A stretch of DNA of 64,000 nucleotides from Ctena decussata (lineage: Eukaryota; Mollusca; Bivalvia; Lucinida; Lucinidae), in NCBI GenBank assembly GCA_963989385.1, contig OZ022515.1:8154803-8218802 (forward strand). Direction: 5' to 3'. Position numbers and translations under genes: made by a program. The notes below the pieces were generated by a model. The model was not told the DNA's origin, searched no databases, and worked only from the letters and a program-made list of their open reading frames with translations. Shown one piece after another: positions 24,540-35,959 of this stretch (positions within the stretch are counted from its first letter, which is position 1; each line of letters starts with the position of its first letter).

Positions 24540-24870
24540 ATGTTAGGGGAAAGGGACGGCCGCGTTGCTATGCCAGTGGTGTACTATTTTCATCTAAGAC
24601 ATAGCTGCAAGCTTTTCATTTTACTTTTATCACTGTAAGTAACCGTGACTGACCATCTTATAACAAACAAAGCAGCCTTGATTTTATCAAAATGGATGCT
24701 GAAAATTATTTCGGTCCTTTCAGTTGGCGACTTGCGATATCATAAACGTCATAGATTGGTAAAAATACAGTGTACAGAGTTTCGCTCTTTTCCTTGCTCA
24801 ACGGGAAACCAGGAGAAAATATGTTCCACCTTTTGGTAGTTATATGACGCAGTTTATGTTTATCACTGTT
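24540..24870 (+). repeat. Dispersed family X, copy 2
   Basis: Landmarks are AGCTGCAAGCTTTTCA, AGTTGGCGACTT, AAAAATACAGTGTACAG, GGGAAACCAGGAG and AGTTATATGACG, in the same order as in copy 1. Confidence 0.65.
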
Positions 24871-25079
24871 TATGACTAAAATTTTAGAATAAGGCCGAAA
24901 CTCAGCCGACACACGTAGGCAGGATTCTGCAGGGTCAACTCGGTGTATCCAACCCAACGCACCAGGAAAGGGTTCAAATCCCTCATCCACCCTGTCAAGA
25001 AACCAGTAGTAAAATGACAATATTTTTAATTCGAAGCAGGAAAGTATTAAATCAAACGACAATAGTACTTAGGTATTAA

Positions 25080-25235
25080 GTATACATACTCTCTCTCTCT
25101 CTCTTTGTTCAGAAAGAATAATAGGGTAATTTTCTACTTTTGATATTAGTATACTTTATTCATGTCGTAGCAATAAATTCTTTTCTCGTTACAGTACAGT
25201 TTATAACGTGTACAGGTACTCTCTCTCTCTCTCAA
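25080..25235 (+). repeat. Two short (CT)n tracts
   Basis: TACTCTCTCTCTCTCTCTTT at 25088 and GGTACTCTCTCTCTCTCTCA at 25215, each after a similar ACAGGTACT or ACATACT lead-in. Confidence 0.8.
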
Positions 25236-25701
25236 TTCTGAATAGAATGAAAAAGTTAATTGGCATTTTGTTTATTTAATAATCTTATGTGGCAGCTATA
25301 ACGATCCTATTAATTGCCATGACATAATATTGATAATTTTGTCTATTGACTGCAATAATCAAAATGACTACCAACTCGTAAATAAAATGATGCCAATACA
25401 CTGTGTAACCAATACATGATTAGAGCCACTTGACAAAGGTGGCCTATATAAGGAAGAATAAGGTATAGCTAACCTCAGCCCCTCCCGAGGAACATAGGTA
25501 TGAGAACGGAAACAACAACTGTTTCGGCTAATCTCAGTATTTTTCAAGCCACATAAGGGTAAACATCTCCAGCAGGTCATAAAACTCTCATACCTGATTT
25601 AATTGGTTGCTTCGATATTGTACCTTGGAATTTATTTGACAGTTTACTGGGATTAAGTTTTATCGATAAGCCAATCGACTGATATTGATTTTTTAGTAAG
25701 A

Positions 25702-25845
25702 CTGTAGCCCCGCCCACTCAGGAAGAGCGTAAGCTCAAATGGAGCAGATTCTTAAAGACAGGATTTCTGACACCCCCCCCCCGGAGAGGATTAGCTACCT
25801 GTATGAGGCATTAAGTGGGCGTGGCTTAGCTACTGTGCAGATTAG
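25702..25845. mobile_element. Possible small MITE
   Basis: The ends TGTAGCCCCGCCCACTC and AGTGGGCGTGGCTTAGCTAC are inverted with a small insertion. A C-run lies between. Only two ends support it. Confidence 0.35.
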
Positions 25846-26830
25846 ACCACTGTCCAGTTTTAGCTGATAAGACATAGCCATCAGGCAATGTGTGACCTTG
25901 TCATAAAACTGGTTTAATTTTTGTGATATTGATTTGTATTAAAAGGAAAAAAATACTACGAAATTTGAAGGCTTTGTAACTTTATTGAGACTAATGTCAT
26001 CAACGCAAAAGTAGAATATTTTTGGTTTTACCTATGAGACCATATTTTTTTTTGTCAAAATACTAAATAATGATATTCTAAAATTAGTATAATGAATTCG
26101 TTTTGTCTAGAGTTCATACTTTTTTCTTTTTTTTATGAAAATTAGCTCAGTATTAATTAAATAACAATATTAATTAAATACTTAATTAATCAATTTATTT
26201 GTATGAAATGTTATTTTGATATTGTAAATCAGTTGTCGCATACTTTAAAAACATAAAAAGAATAAGGAGAAGTATGTTATTATATACTCTTTATTTCCTC
26301 TTTGTCAGAGATTACAAATACAACAATATAATAGGGTGGTAAGAAGCAAAAAATGTTATGAAACACAAGATAAAATATGTTCAATGGAATTAGCATTATT
26401 GCTGCCGAATGCAACCGCGCACACACATGCCATTTACGTCAAGTGAAATGCTACCTCACGACACGCGCGAAAATAGAAGACGGATCAGCTCGCACACCTG
26501 CAGAAACGGGCAACAGTCTTCCCTCCTCGACGTATCTAAGATATGTAAAATGAAAAAACACGGTCAGTCTGCGCAGCCACGTAAGCCGACCCGGTATTCA
26601 CCACACTCGGCGGCCTAAGGCAGCATTTCACATGACCCCATCAATTCTATTTTTATTTGTAATCTAAACACAAGCCTTTTATAAGATTATGGAATACAGG
26701 TCTGTTCAGTTGAAGCAACTCTTCCGTTTTCTTATTTTGCCCCCCTTTTTAGTTGGGATCAACTTTCTACTAACTTTTTAAGAAAATAACTTACTTCCAC
26801 AGACAAGGTGGTGAATCACGTAATATTTAG
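25846..26830. other. Unrecognised AT-rich DNA
   Basis: Nothing recognised. 26405-26630 is markedly more GC-rich than its surroundings, with an open frame on the + strand but no known domain. Confidence 0.4.
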
Positions 26831-27139
26831 TACCTGTATTCGGACAGAACGGGTAAGAAAATTGATCATCATTCCTTTAATACTCCATAAATGTTCATGC
26901 CGTAATGTGCAGATACCTCGTCGCATTAACTATGAGCCGTTTTCATGCACGCTGTCTTTTCTCACACAACCTCAAGAAACGAATGAAAGTCTTTGCCCGA
27001 GGTTGTGTGGAGGAAAAAAACAGCTCGTAGCATAAAAATATTTCAACAATCTTTTGCTGCGAATAAAGACAAGATATTTGCATGAACATTGATTGAGTAC
27101 CAAGGAAATAACGAGCAATTCCTATCCGAATACAGGTAC
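26831..27139. mobile_element. Possible 309-bp MITE
   Basis: The ends GTACCTGTATTCGGA (26831) and TCCGAATACAGGTAC (27125) are perfect inverted repeats. A second inverted pair, AATGTTCATGC and GCATGAACATT, lies about 60 bp inside each end. Confidence 0.65.
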
Positions 27140-27897
27140 AAAATAACCGAAGTAAGTCTCGTGATTCTCCGCCTTGTAGATGTAGGAATAGACCCCATTC
27201 CCAATGTTGAAAGAAAGCAAAGAGAAAGTCACAAAAGTAGTTTCCCTTAATAAAATGGCAGCAAACATGGCGGTGAACCACTTCAACATCAATCAATAAA
27301 TAAACAATAAATAAATAAAAACCTCATAAACATTTAATAAACAAAAGTGGACAAAATAAATAAGATGGCATAAATAAACAGTGAAATAAAAGGCTTGCTC
27401 TTAAAAAAACCCTTCCAAATCATATTCAGCATACTTTCATGACAGTACAGAGGATGACAACTATTTGCCATATGCCCTTTGTTTATTCGCGACTGCCAAT
27501 GCCGGTTGTCTTGTTATTTCGGCTGGATAAGCGATTTTGTATAATATTGCGTAAGACTATGCAATCATCTCGCCTGTCTTTTAATTTTCGTCTGGTGTGC
27601 AGTCGATACCGTTTTTGTCCTGAAATTCGAACACCTTAAAATTGGAACACCATAAGTTATTGCTAATATGATTTAGAAAAAAAAGTATGATAATATGCAT
27701 TAACCGCCCTGGTCAGTTTAAATATATTTAAGTGTCTTTGTACACAAAAGTACAAACAATGGGGTCGGGCTACAAGTTCTCACAACATTAGTTACAGCCC
27801 TCCCCATAAAACATGGTATACAATAGCCAACATGGCACAAACAAGATCAACCATATGAAACTGCAGTATTTTACATAAGTACAAACATTAAACATTT
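27140..27897. other. Unrecognised AT-rich DNA
   Basis: Nothing recognised apart from AATAAATA-type simple sequence at 27292-27320. Confidence 0.4.
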
Positions 27898-27926
27898 ATA
27901 AATAAATAAATAAATAAATAAATAAA
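27898..27926 (+). repeat. (AAAT)n microsatellite
   Basis: Seven AAAT units. Confidence 0.95.
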
Positions 27927-28057
27927 TTGTCAATAATCGTGTAAATATTCAGATAATTGATCATCTGATGGTAATAAGGAAACGGTGATGGAGCAGTATG
28001 ATCAGGGCCTGCACTTTTTGACATCAGACAGTATATAGGATGCATTCGTATTTCAGG

Positions 28058-28241
28058 ATTGATGGATGATATAGGATTTTAGATTCTTTTCAACAGTATT
28101 TCAGTCATATCAGGAATATGAGAGGGTGATATGCAACGGAACTCCGTTTATGATGTAACAGATTACTGCCTCCAGCGGGAATCAAACCCGGAACCGCTAG
28201 GTTAGCAGGCCAGCGCATAACGCACTGGGCTACATGGGCTC
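28058..28241 (-). mobile_element. SINE family 5, copy 2
   Basis: The clearest head of this family. On the - strand it reads AGCCCATGTAGCCCAGTGCG, then TTATGCGCTGGCC, and B box GGTTCCGGGTTTGATTCCCG, followed by the family body and GGATGATATAGG tail region. The A and B boxes are tRNA-like. Confidence 0.88.
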
Positions 28242-28261
28242 TTTGTATTACATGATATATA

Positions 28262-28716
28262 CAAGCAGTGATCAGGGTTTGTACTGTTGCCAATCACATT
28301 CAACAGCTTAATGTGAATGGCAACAGTACAAATGGTATATACAGAATTTCGTCACGATATCCCACTTATTATCAATTATGTGTACATATATAAGCAGTAG
28401 TAAAACATAGCAGTAACCCAGTAAGCACATGACGCTGACTGTCCATCTGCATCTTGTGGTAAGATGATCGGATGATAAAACTCATCAAATAATAATGGAT
28501 TAAGATACAAGTGGCTTTCCAGTGGCACACGACGTTTAAACAACGTTGTTTCAATGTCGTTTCGACGTCAGAAAAATCACAATGACGACGAATCAACGTC
28601 ATAACATTATTGCAACATTGTTGGCTCTTATCGTCTGACCAAGGTTTGTACTGTTGCCATTCACATTCAGCTGTTGAATGTGAATGGCAACAGTACAAAC
28701 CCTGATCACTGCTTGA
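28262..28716. mobile_element. Composite foldback element, 455 bp
   Basis: The outer ends CAAGCAGTGATCAGGGTTTG (28262) and CAAACCCTGATCACTGCTTG (28697) are perfect inverted repeats. Each end is itself a hairpin built from TTTGTACTGTTGCCA and TGGCAACAGTACAAA (loops at about 28305 and 28675). The middle holds ACGTC/ACGTT-rich sequence (28527-28625). Palindromes nested in an inverted pair are typical of foldback DNA elements. Confidence 0.8.
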
Positions 28717-29143
28717 ATGGAAAAAAAAACTGGGCATGAATACATGACCGGGAGAGGTGTTTCCTTACTGGTTTTCGATTTGGCTTATTTGTATATACAT
28801 CCTAAAATTACCATTTCAGTTTTAATTTATCTTACTTTCAAGGATTGTACGTGGCACTAAAATGAAGCATTCTAAAGACATTTGATAAAACGATTAAATT
28901 TGGAAATGATGAGGGGAGTGTTTCTTTAAATACAAACAAAAAGTATGCGTAGAATACAACAATACTACAAAACATATTCACAGAGAAAGAGCATCACAGT
29001 TAATATATATCAAACAGTAGTTAAACTGGTATCTTAAAAGACATTTTTCCTTCATGAAATGGCATCTAAAAGCTGTTGTCTTTATACATGTGTAATCAGT
29101 TTTCACTAAGTTCAATTTTATTTCTTGCACACAGAATTTTAAC
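28717..29143. other. Unrecognised AT-rich DNA
   Basis: Nothing recognised in this stretch. Confidence 0.4.
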
Positions 29144-29271
29144 TAGGAGGACGATGGGAGGGTGATAGAGAAATGCCGTTTGGGATTGAAAAGATTTCCG
29201 CCTCCGGGAATCGAACTCGGAATGCTAGATCAGCAGGCCAGCGCTTAATCCACTGAGCTATCGTAGCTTCC
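29144..29271 (-). mobile_element. SINE family 5, copy 3 (3' truncated)
   Basis: - strand head GGAAGCTACGATAGCTCAGT, GGATTAAGCGCTGGCCTGCT, and B box GAGTTCGATTCCCGG. The distal part is missing. Confidence 0.82.
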
Positions 29272-29479
29272 TAATTTTGAAAGGAATTGTAATTTCAAAG
29301 CAGTAAGTAATATTTGCAAATCTCTTCATCTATTAATATTATAATTAGTATTTTTTAAATATCATATGTGAGTGGTTTGCCTATCTAGTGTGATGTTAGG
29401 CAAACAAAATCTAAATATTAGAGGCAGACAGGCCTAAGAAAACAGAGCAGACCCAGATCAGACTGTCCCTAGAATGACA

Positions 29480-29710
29480 TTGATTGGTTGATTGTTTTTT
29501 TTTTTTTTTTTTTGGGGGGGGGGGGGATGTCCTTTGAGACAATATTTCAGTATATCGAAACGTCCCCCAGAGAGAGGGAGACTATAGACGAGAGAAAAAT
29601 GTCAAAACAACCCCCACCCGCACCTACTGCAAGCACAGCAGGTCCTTGCCCTACTATTATCAAGATAATGGCTCTGGAAGTTACACGCAGGACCATCGCA
29701 CCGCCTCCCC
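29480..29710 (-). mobile_element. SINE family 4, copy 3
   Basis: The tail TTGATTGGTTGATTG is followed by an expanded T run and G run. Then come CCTTTGAGACAATATTTCAG, CCGCACCTACTGCAAGCAC and CCATCGCACCGCC. Confidence 0.85.
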
Positions 29711-29940
29711 GGGAGGAGCAGCCTGATTAGGGTCTCCACATACTTATGTAGGTCACTAGTTACTGGCGAAAGTATGAGTGCAAGCTCTGGCAGTTATGTA
29801 CTACTGTACTGCCCTTCCACGAAGTCCTGTCTCTTACGGTTTGTCATTATCATCAAGGGAGCAGAGACGTCAGATCCACGAATATTTTAGGCATGTGAAA
29901 GTAGAATAGGAGACAGAGTGTCTGATGTGCTCCTTGTACC

Positions 29941-30095
29941 GTGGTGGTGGCGGGTGGGGGGATGGTCGGGCGGTGTTTGGATTTTTTCTCGTCTATCGTT
30001 TCGCTTTCCTTTCTCCCTCCCTCTGGGAGACGATCCGATATAGACTGATATACTGTCTCAAAGGGCCGTTAAACCCACAACCAATCAACCAATCC
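29941..30095 (+). mobile_element. SINE family 4, copy 4 (partial)
   Basis: Opposite orientation to copy 3 and 230 bp away: GGTCGGGCGGTG, TTTTTTCTCGTCTATCGTTT, CTCTGGGAGACGATCCG, AAAGGGCCGTTAAACCC and the tail CAATCAACCAATC. The central part with the CTACTGCAAGC motif is deleted. Confidence 0.85.
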
Positions 30096-31570
30096 AGGTA
30101 CGGGAAACACGAAGGAAAACAGGATCATCATCAGGGTGCGCAACTGTAACCATGCAATGAAAAGGGTCCCCTTATAAAAACTGCGTATTCGTATTCCCGA
30201 ACAGCTGCACAAAAGTTTGATCTGAGTCTGCGATTTTGTTCATGCGGTTTAACCACAATGTTTGGTATAACTACGGTAATTTGATAGCTCTGTTTCTTTG
30301 CTGTCATAATTCCATGGTATTTCATCAAAGGATAGAGGTAGGGACAATAAACAAGAGTCGCTTTCAATAGACAGTTTGATTAATCTTATCTAAAGTGATT
30401 ATGATAAGGGTTATTAGAATAACACCCTGCTTTATGCATTTACTCTAGAAAATAAATAAGGTTTCTCCAAATAAAACCATTAATTGTTATGGAAACGCTA
30501 AACATCTTAATTTTTTCTACTTATTTCGATTTTATGCAAAAGTAGTAAAAAAGTATATGTATTTATTCATTTTAGTTTATTTAGTATTTATTTTATTTTA
30601 AATTATCTTTAATATTTTGTCATAAACATAGATGATCTTAAGCCAAATGCTTAGAGTGAATAGTCAAATCAGCCTTTGCAACTTCGTAAAATGACGGTCT
30701 TCCTTTAGATTACCAAAATTCACAGACTGTTATGCGAAATGATAAGACAGCGCAGCTGTGCAGACTAAATTGAGCATTTTTTCATTATTAGTAAAAGAAA
30801 CAGATATGGTAAAAACAAACAACTAAAATATAAAATTGAGGAATCATTGAAATAAATGTATACCATTAACCTTCTTTTTAATTTTAACGGCACTCATTAC
30901 GACAACAATGATCTTAATAACATTATTTTAATATGTACGGAATGGGCTTTATTCAAAGAATTCATTACAACAGCACCTTCAAGAAATGGTCCTGATATGA
31001 CTGAAATACTGTTAAAATGGGCGTTTAATCGCAAGTCATCAATCATCCAAATCATCAAATAATAAACTGCCTTATTGCTAATCCGCTCCCACAACCCTGT
31101 TCTACAAGCCGTGCGGGTAGGCTCAAATCACCTCCTTCTCCTTTCTCTCTCTCCACTCCCCCTTCCCCGAATTTCGTATCAGTAGCCACTGCCTTTAACT
31201 AAATGAGATTTTAGATCAGTTGATTTCTCATTATTTCTTCCAAATTAAAATTTCTGAGATAAAAGGATAGTTACAATGGTATTATGCGCAAATTTCAATA
31301 AACGGTCATTAGGGTGTATAACGTATTGACATATTTTATTTTTTTTGAGTCTCACTTCCATATTATACTCGTAGTATATACATATAAAACAAAATTCAAT
31401 ACTATAAAAAGGAACCATTCCAGTTAAGGAATTATGCGAGACTATCTTTAAAAACGATGATAAGAATCTAAAGACCATTAAGAACTTCAATATAATCATG
31501 ATATAGTATGTACTATATATAAGCATTTCAACACGGTAAAACATTCTATGAAATAAAATGGTGGCGCTGC
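30096..31570. other. Unrecognised AT-rich DNA
   Basis: No gene or family recognised. Open frames on either strand in this AT-rich sequence lack motifs. Confidence 0.4.
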
Positions 31571-31584
31571 AGTCAGAATGACGT

Positions 31585-31665
31585 CGTACTGACATCGGTG
31601 CGACGTCGTTACGTCGCACCGATGCCAGTGGGACGTCACATCAACGTCATGAGCTCGCAGATTAA
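31585..31665. repeat. ACGTC-rich hairpin
   Basis: Arms CTGACATCGGTGCGACGT (31589-31606) and ACGTCGCACCGATGCCAG (31611-31628) pair with one mismatch. More GACGTCA and AACGTCATGA motifs follow. Similar ACGTC and ACGTT motifs occur at 28527-28625. Confidence 0.75.
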
Positions 31666-31680
31666 GAGTTATATAGTAAA

Positions 31681-31995
31681 TTGCGCCTACGCTTCAAGAT
31701 TTCCCAGCAGGTTTTGGCTGTAACCTTCACTCAGAGCCCACAGGACATTTGTATATCTGAAAAGATATCAAAACTCTCTGAAAGTTCTCTAGCTTTCGTG
31801 TACATTTGGTCTCTTAAGTCGTTATATATCGGACTGGAAGTAAGTACATGGAGTTCGTTTTCTATACCACCATTACACAGAGGACACAGGCGTTCACCTA
31901 GGGGCAAACGTTCATACCGCCCCGTCTCCACTCTAATGGGAGCCACACCACAGCGGAATTTAGCTAACGCACTTCTGTGACACTTTGGTAGTCCA
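31681..31995 (-). pseudogene. LINE ORF C-terminal fragment (zinc-knuckle region)
   Basis: The - strand frame encodes LAKFRCGVAPIRVETGRY, then LCPLCNGGIENELHVLTSSP and IYNDLRDQM. This is the C-terminal CxxC...HxxxxC region of a LINE reverse-transcriptase protein; here the last cysteine is replaced by serine. It is cut off on both sides and next to the MITE at 32031. Confidence 0.75.
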
Positions 31996-32030
31996 TTTTT
32001 ACATAGACCTCTATATTATATATATATATA

Positions 32031-32268
32031 TGAGCCGCGACACGACAAAACCAACAATGTGGTTGTGCGCCCAGCGCAGATTCAGATAAGCCTGGGCATC
32101 CGCCCAGTCTGATCAAAGTCTTCGCTGTCCGCGTGGAGGTAGCTTAGATCCTTAGCTACCCTTTAAGTGCTTAGCGAAGAGTCTGATCAGACTGCGCAGT
32201 TGCCCAGGTTGATCTGAGTCTGTGCTGGGCGCACAACTACTTTGTTGGTTTTCTCGTATCGCGGCTCA
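32031..32268. mobile_element. 238-bp palindromic MITE, copy B
   Basis: The ends TGAGCCGCGACACGACAAAA and GTTTTCTCGTATCGCGGCTC are inverted, with GTTGTGCGCCCAGCGCAGA facing CTGTGCTGGGCGCACAAC inside. It sits in a TA-rich tract; a TA target duplication is possible. Confidence 0.93.
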
Positions 32269-32436
32269 TATCCTTTAATAGCTTGTACGACCTTATCTTG
32301 TAATGCAATCTTAAATGTGTCTTTTAAGTACTTGTAAATATTCGTATTTTATCTCTGTAACTACTAACTTCTTCTTTCTGTTTCATTCTATTAATGCCTA
32401 GCATGCCTTAAAAAGGACTTAGGCAAACCTTGCAGA

Positions 32437-32487
32437 CCCAGATCAGACGCCACATTACGCGGCATCTGATCAGGGTCTACACTTTTT
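32437..32487. repeat. Hairpin with CAGACCCAGATCAGA arms
   Basis: GCAGACCCAGATCAGACGCC faces GGCATCTGATCAGGGTCT. Similar hairpins at 33770-33830 and 39650-39712 make this a small related family. The GATCAG core is shared with the 238-bp MITEs. Confidence 0.7.
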
Positions 32488-33039
32488 TGCATAAGACAAA
32501 TGTATATAAAAGAAGAATAAAATAAAATAAAATAACTCAACCAGACACCCCTTGACAAATTGATTCATCTATTTGATAAGGATTGAATAGTCCACCGGGC
32601 ATAATTTCTTCCCCTTCTTCTTTTTCGTCTTTACTTTAACTAGATTTTTTTTTTGTTTTTTTTTTGTTTTGCATTAAACCAAATTATTTAAATCTAATTA
32701 ATGAAGTAAATAACAACAGCTTTTTTTCCATAATCGTCATAATTACTATTTTTACTTACCATTTCCTTCTCGAATTCCAATGACACATTTACGCCATACA
32801 GTAGCGAGATGTCTTTAAACAAATTAAACAGATGTGATAGTTTCAGAATAATATTACGTAATGTTATACAATGAAGTGTTCCCCAATAAACAACGGCCAT
32901 GTGGTTTGAAAATTTCTCTGACACAGAGAATACCCGAGCTCACACAGGTAATGACATAACAGGGTCATTAAACCATTATAGAGTGATACAACGTTTTGGC
33001 TAACTAATAGTGACGGAATTCGGAAAACTTGATAGGTAT
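32488..33039. other. Unrecognised AT-rich DNA
   Basis: Nothing recognised beyond an AAATA-type tract at 32515-32535 and T-runs near 32648. Confidence 0.4.
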
Positions 33040-33209
33040 GGATGAATGGAAGACTTGCGATTTTACGTCCTTTTTTACAGTATTTCAGTCATATCAGGAC
33101 GATGGGATGTTGATAATGAGAGGCTATATGCAATGGAACCCCGTTTACGGTTTAGAAGAGTCCGCCTCGAGCGGGGCTGGAACCCGGAACCGCTATGTCA
33201 GCTGTAAGG
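33040..33209 (-). mobile_element. SINE family 5, copy 4
   Basis: The body and tail are well kept (ACTTGCGATTTTACGTCC, CAGTCATATCAGGACGATGG). B box on the - strand is GGTTCCGGGTTCCAGCCCC. The A-box end is truncated. Confidence 0.82.
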
Positions 33210-33564
33210 TTTATGGACGGTCATAATTCAGTTTGGTAAAAGATAAGTAAAACTGCTTTTTTTGTCATCTCACAAACACGAGTTTCCTACCTAATTGGCA
33301 GTTGTCTAAATGGACCATTTAGGAGGTACTGTGTTAATGTTCTCTGAAAGTGAGTACGATTTTTTTTTAATTTTCTAAGATATCAGTAATTAGTTCTTTT
33401 TTCTGTTCTTTTATATAAAAAAAACAACATAAAACAAACTAACTGCAGTACTTATTCGACTGAATATATTTGACAACTTAATCTAGGCCCAGTCATCAGT
33501 ATTATTTCAATGCTTTTCAAATAAATATATCTTATTGACGGCTTGTAAATATTTTTACAACTAT

Positions 33565-33690
33565 TATCTCAAACTACTGATATCTGAAGGTAAATTTTCT
33601 GATACCAGAATGGTACCAGAAAATTTACTTTGAGGTATCAATAGTTTGGGCTGAAGTTCGACCTCGAGATATCGAGAGTTGTATATCAAC
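33565..33690. repeat. Inverted repeat with GGTAAATTTTCTG arms
   Basis: CTCAAACTACTGATATCTGA with AGGTAAATTTTCTG faces CAGAAAATTTACTTTGAGGT with ATCAATAGTTTGGG. It ends with GATATCGAGAGTTGTAT, similar to the pogo-like piece at 7308. Confidence 0.75.
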
Positions 33691-33769
33691 ATTATAGAAC
33701 TTAATGTGTTGTCTTACCTTATCCAACGTTGCGGTTCTGAATGTTTGGACAAATAGTTCTGAGCAGACA

Positions 33770-33830
33770 GTTAGGACCCAGATCGGAGTGCTCCTAAAGG
33801 AGCGGCCTGGTCTGGGTCTGCGCTGTTTGC
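33770..33830. repeat. Hairpin with GACCCAGATC arms
   Basis: TTAGGACCCAGATCGGAGTG faces GGCCTGGTCTGGGTCTGC. Related to 32437-32487. Confidence 0.6.
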
Positions 33831-34324
33831 CAGTCTATTTGTGTCATTTTGACATATTGCAGGAGGAGGTGCGAAAATTGTTTTCGGTGTCCCAATGTTT
33901 TAGAATTTTACGGTATCCATATAAATTTTCCTCTTTGTTGAGCAAGAATATCAAGCACAAGAATCAGTTACTTCGTGAGATATGAATATACTAGCGACTA
34001 CTGCACGGGATAATCATTCGATCTCCTTTTCTTGTGGACAGGTCATCCGTTACGTACCAAATGCGGAAAATGCATGCTTAAAAGGCTGCCATTGAATTGA
34101 ATATTTTACCGCTAGCATGATTTAGTCGCTTTCCCATGAAATGAAATGGGTCGAAATCCATAACTTTATTCGAACATGTTTCTATATAACCTTTGTCATA
34201 ACCACTTAATTGTTTTGCTCTATTTGAAGACTCTCTTCAGAGCTCTAGATAAGAGGGAGTATTTGGTTATAATTAGGGATAATTTTTGTTATTTCTGCTT
34301 AAAAACATATGATGTGACCCCTCA

Positions 34325-34475
34325 TCTGAACCGTCTCGACGAGGGGCAATCCAGGGGTCGCAAGATCGATCCCCCGCTTCTCCGGTCTTTCGGATGACAC
34401 TTTAAACCGAGGTCCCGTCCCCATATGACCTCGTTGTTGGTGGGACGTTAAACCCGAGTTCACCCACTCACTCAT
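34325..34475 (+). mobile_element. SINE family 3, copy 1 (head damaged)
   Basis: From GGGGTCGCAAGATCGATCCC onward it matches 49816-49984: CGCTTCTCCGGTCTTTCGGA, GAGGTCCCGTCCCCATATGA, and GTGGGACGTTAAACCCGAGT then CACTCACTC. The first 50 bp differ from the full copy. Confidence 0.85.
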
Positions 34476-34559
34476 CTTCGAGTTTGATGACAAATGTCGG
34501 TAAATATGCATATAGCATGGCATTTAATAGAAAAACGTTGCAAGTAGAGCTGTTTTTGG

Positions 34560-34760
34560 AAAGCAACAACCTTTTGTCAAAAAAGTATTTTTCAAACGGT
34601 TCCCTGTTGTGCAGTGTATAATACAAAACGCAAGTTAATGAATAGTAGTCATCGCCTGTACATTGTATTTTCACCATATAGGTTGAATTGATAGTATGGC
34701 AAGTAGGAAAGTGACATGACTCGGTGACTTATTTTAGCAATGCTCTATGAGAAACTGGCG
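34560..34760 (-). repeat. Dispersed family X, inverted fragment
   Basis: On the - strand: AAAATACAATGTACAGG, CAGGGAACCGTTTGAAAAAT. It is strongly diverged. Confidence 0.5.
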
Positions 34761-35055
34761 GATGTTTTATTTGAATGTTTATATAACGATCACTGTACTG
34801 AAAAGCTGGCAAAGAAAAAAAAAACAATAAAATTATACATGAATATGTACAACTGAGGTAGCAATGGGAAAGTATGAATTTGTTCATTCTTTGTTTCAAT
34901 TAGCAAGGTCTAAAAGATTTAAATCGCGCCCACAAGCATAGTAACTAAAAATTGAAGACGCCTAATTTTATGGAATTAACTTTCTGTTTATACATCACAC
35001 CTCAAACATGACCCCTAAAATTAACAATTGATGTAACGTTACTCATAAGTGTATT

Positions 35056-35293
35056 TGAGCCGCGGCACGAGAAAACCAACAATGTGGTTGTGCGCCCAGC
35101 GCAGACTCAGATCAGCCTGGGCATCCACCCAGTTTGACCAGGCTCTTCGTTACGTGCTCAAAGGGTAGCTAAGGGTCTAAGCTACCTCCATGCGGACAGC
35201 GAAGACTCTGATCAGGCTGGGCGGATGCCCAGGCTGATCTGAGTTTGCGCTAGGCGCACAACCACATTGTTGGTTTTCTCGTGTCGCGGCTCA
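35056..35293. mobile_element. 238-bp palindromic MITE, copy C
   Basis: The best-preserved copy. TGAGCCGCGGCACGAGAAAA then CCAACAATGTGGTTGTGCGC faces GCGCACAACCACATTGTTGG then TTTTCTCGTGTCGCGGCTCA. The inverted ends are almost perfect for 50 bp. A TT dinucleotide flanks both sides. Confidence 0.95.
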
Positions 35294-35411
35294 TTTATGT
35301 TTTCGATTGATTCATTCATATTGTATCCTGTGTTTGTTTTTCATAAGAATTTCCGAAACTTGTTAGAAAGGTCCAGAGGGCCTTTTGTTGTAAGAAGTGG
35401 AAGGCTCAAAC

Positions 35412-35590
35412 TGTTGTTGCTTTTGGTTTAACGGCCCTTTGGGACATGTTTTTCAGTATATATCGGACCGTCTCCCAGAGAAAAGGAGAATTGAAAGCGA
35501 AATCGTAGAGGAGAGAAAAAATATTTAAACAATCCAAACCCGCACCTACTGTGAGCACTGTAGGTCCTTGCTCTACTGTTATCCAAATTT
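35412..35590 (-). mobile_element. SINE family 4, copy 5 (head truncated)
   Basis: Order: GGTTTAACGGCCCTTTGGGA, CGGACCGTCTCCCAGAG, CGCACCTACTGTGAGCACTG, ACTGTTATCCAAATT. The distal end with CATCGC is absent. Confidence 0.85.
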
Positions 35591-35707
35591 CGCCAAGCAA
35601 AATTAACGAGAAATGACTGGGAAAAAATATTTTTAGTGGTTTGTTTTTCGTTGTTTTACTTAACAATAAATAAATAAAACAGGAAAAAAAATCCGGTAAA
35701 TACCAAA

Positions 35708-35813
35708 AATATTTCATCTCATGTATTGAAAATATCATCAATTTTACGAGTGCGTAGCACGAGTGAAATTGCTGATATTTTCAATTTATGAGATGAAATA
35801 TTCAGCTAGAAAA
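35708..35813. repeat. Hairpin of about 106 bp
   Basis: AAATATTTCATCTCATGTAT and GAAAATATCATCAATTTTAC face GTGAAATTGCTGATATTTTC and AATTTATGAGATGAAATATT, around a GAGTGCGTAGCACGAG core that is also near-palindromic. Confidence 0.88.
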
Positions 35814-35959
35814 AAGTAAATAGCCTCTATTTAATTTCCAGGCGGGGAATGAAATTGCGATTTTACTAGGCATGTGGAACGATCTTCACTTTACAGTATA
35901 TCATGACCTGACCCATCTTACATGCACATGTTTCTACACAGTATACTGGATCACATGAA

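Noticed and set aside
31681..31980. + strand open frame of 99 codons
   Set aside because: It is the antisense of a LINE zinc-knuckle region.
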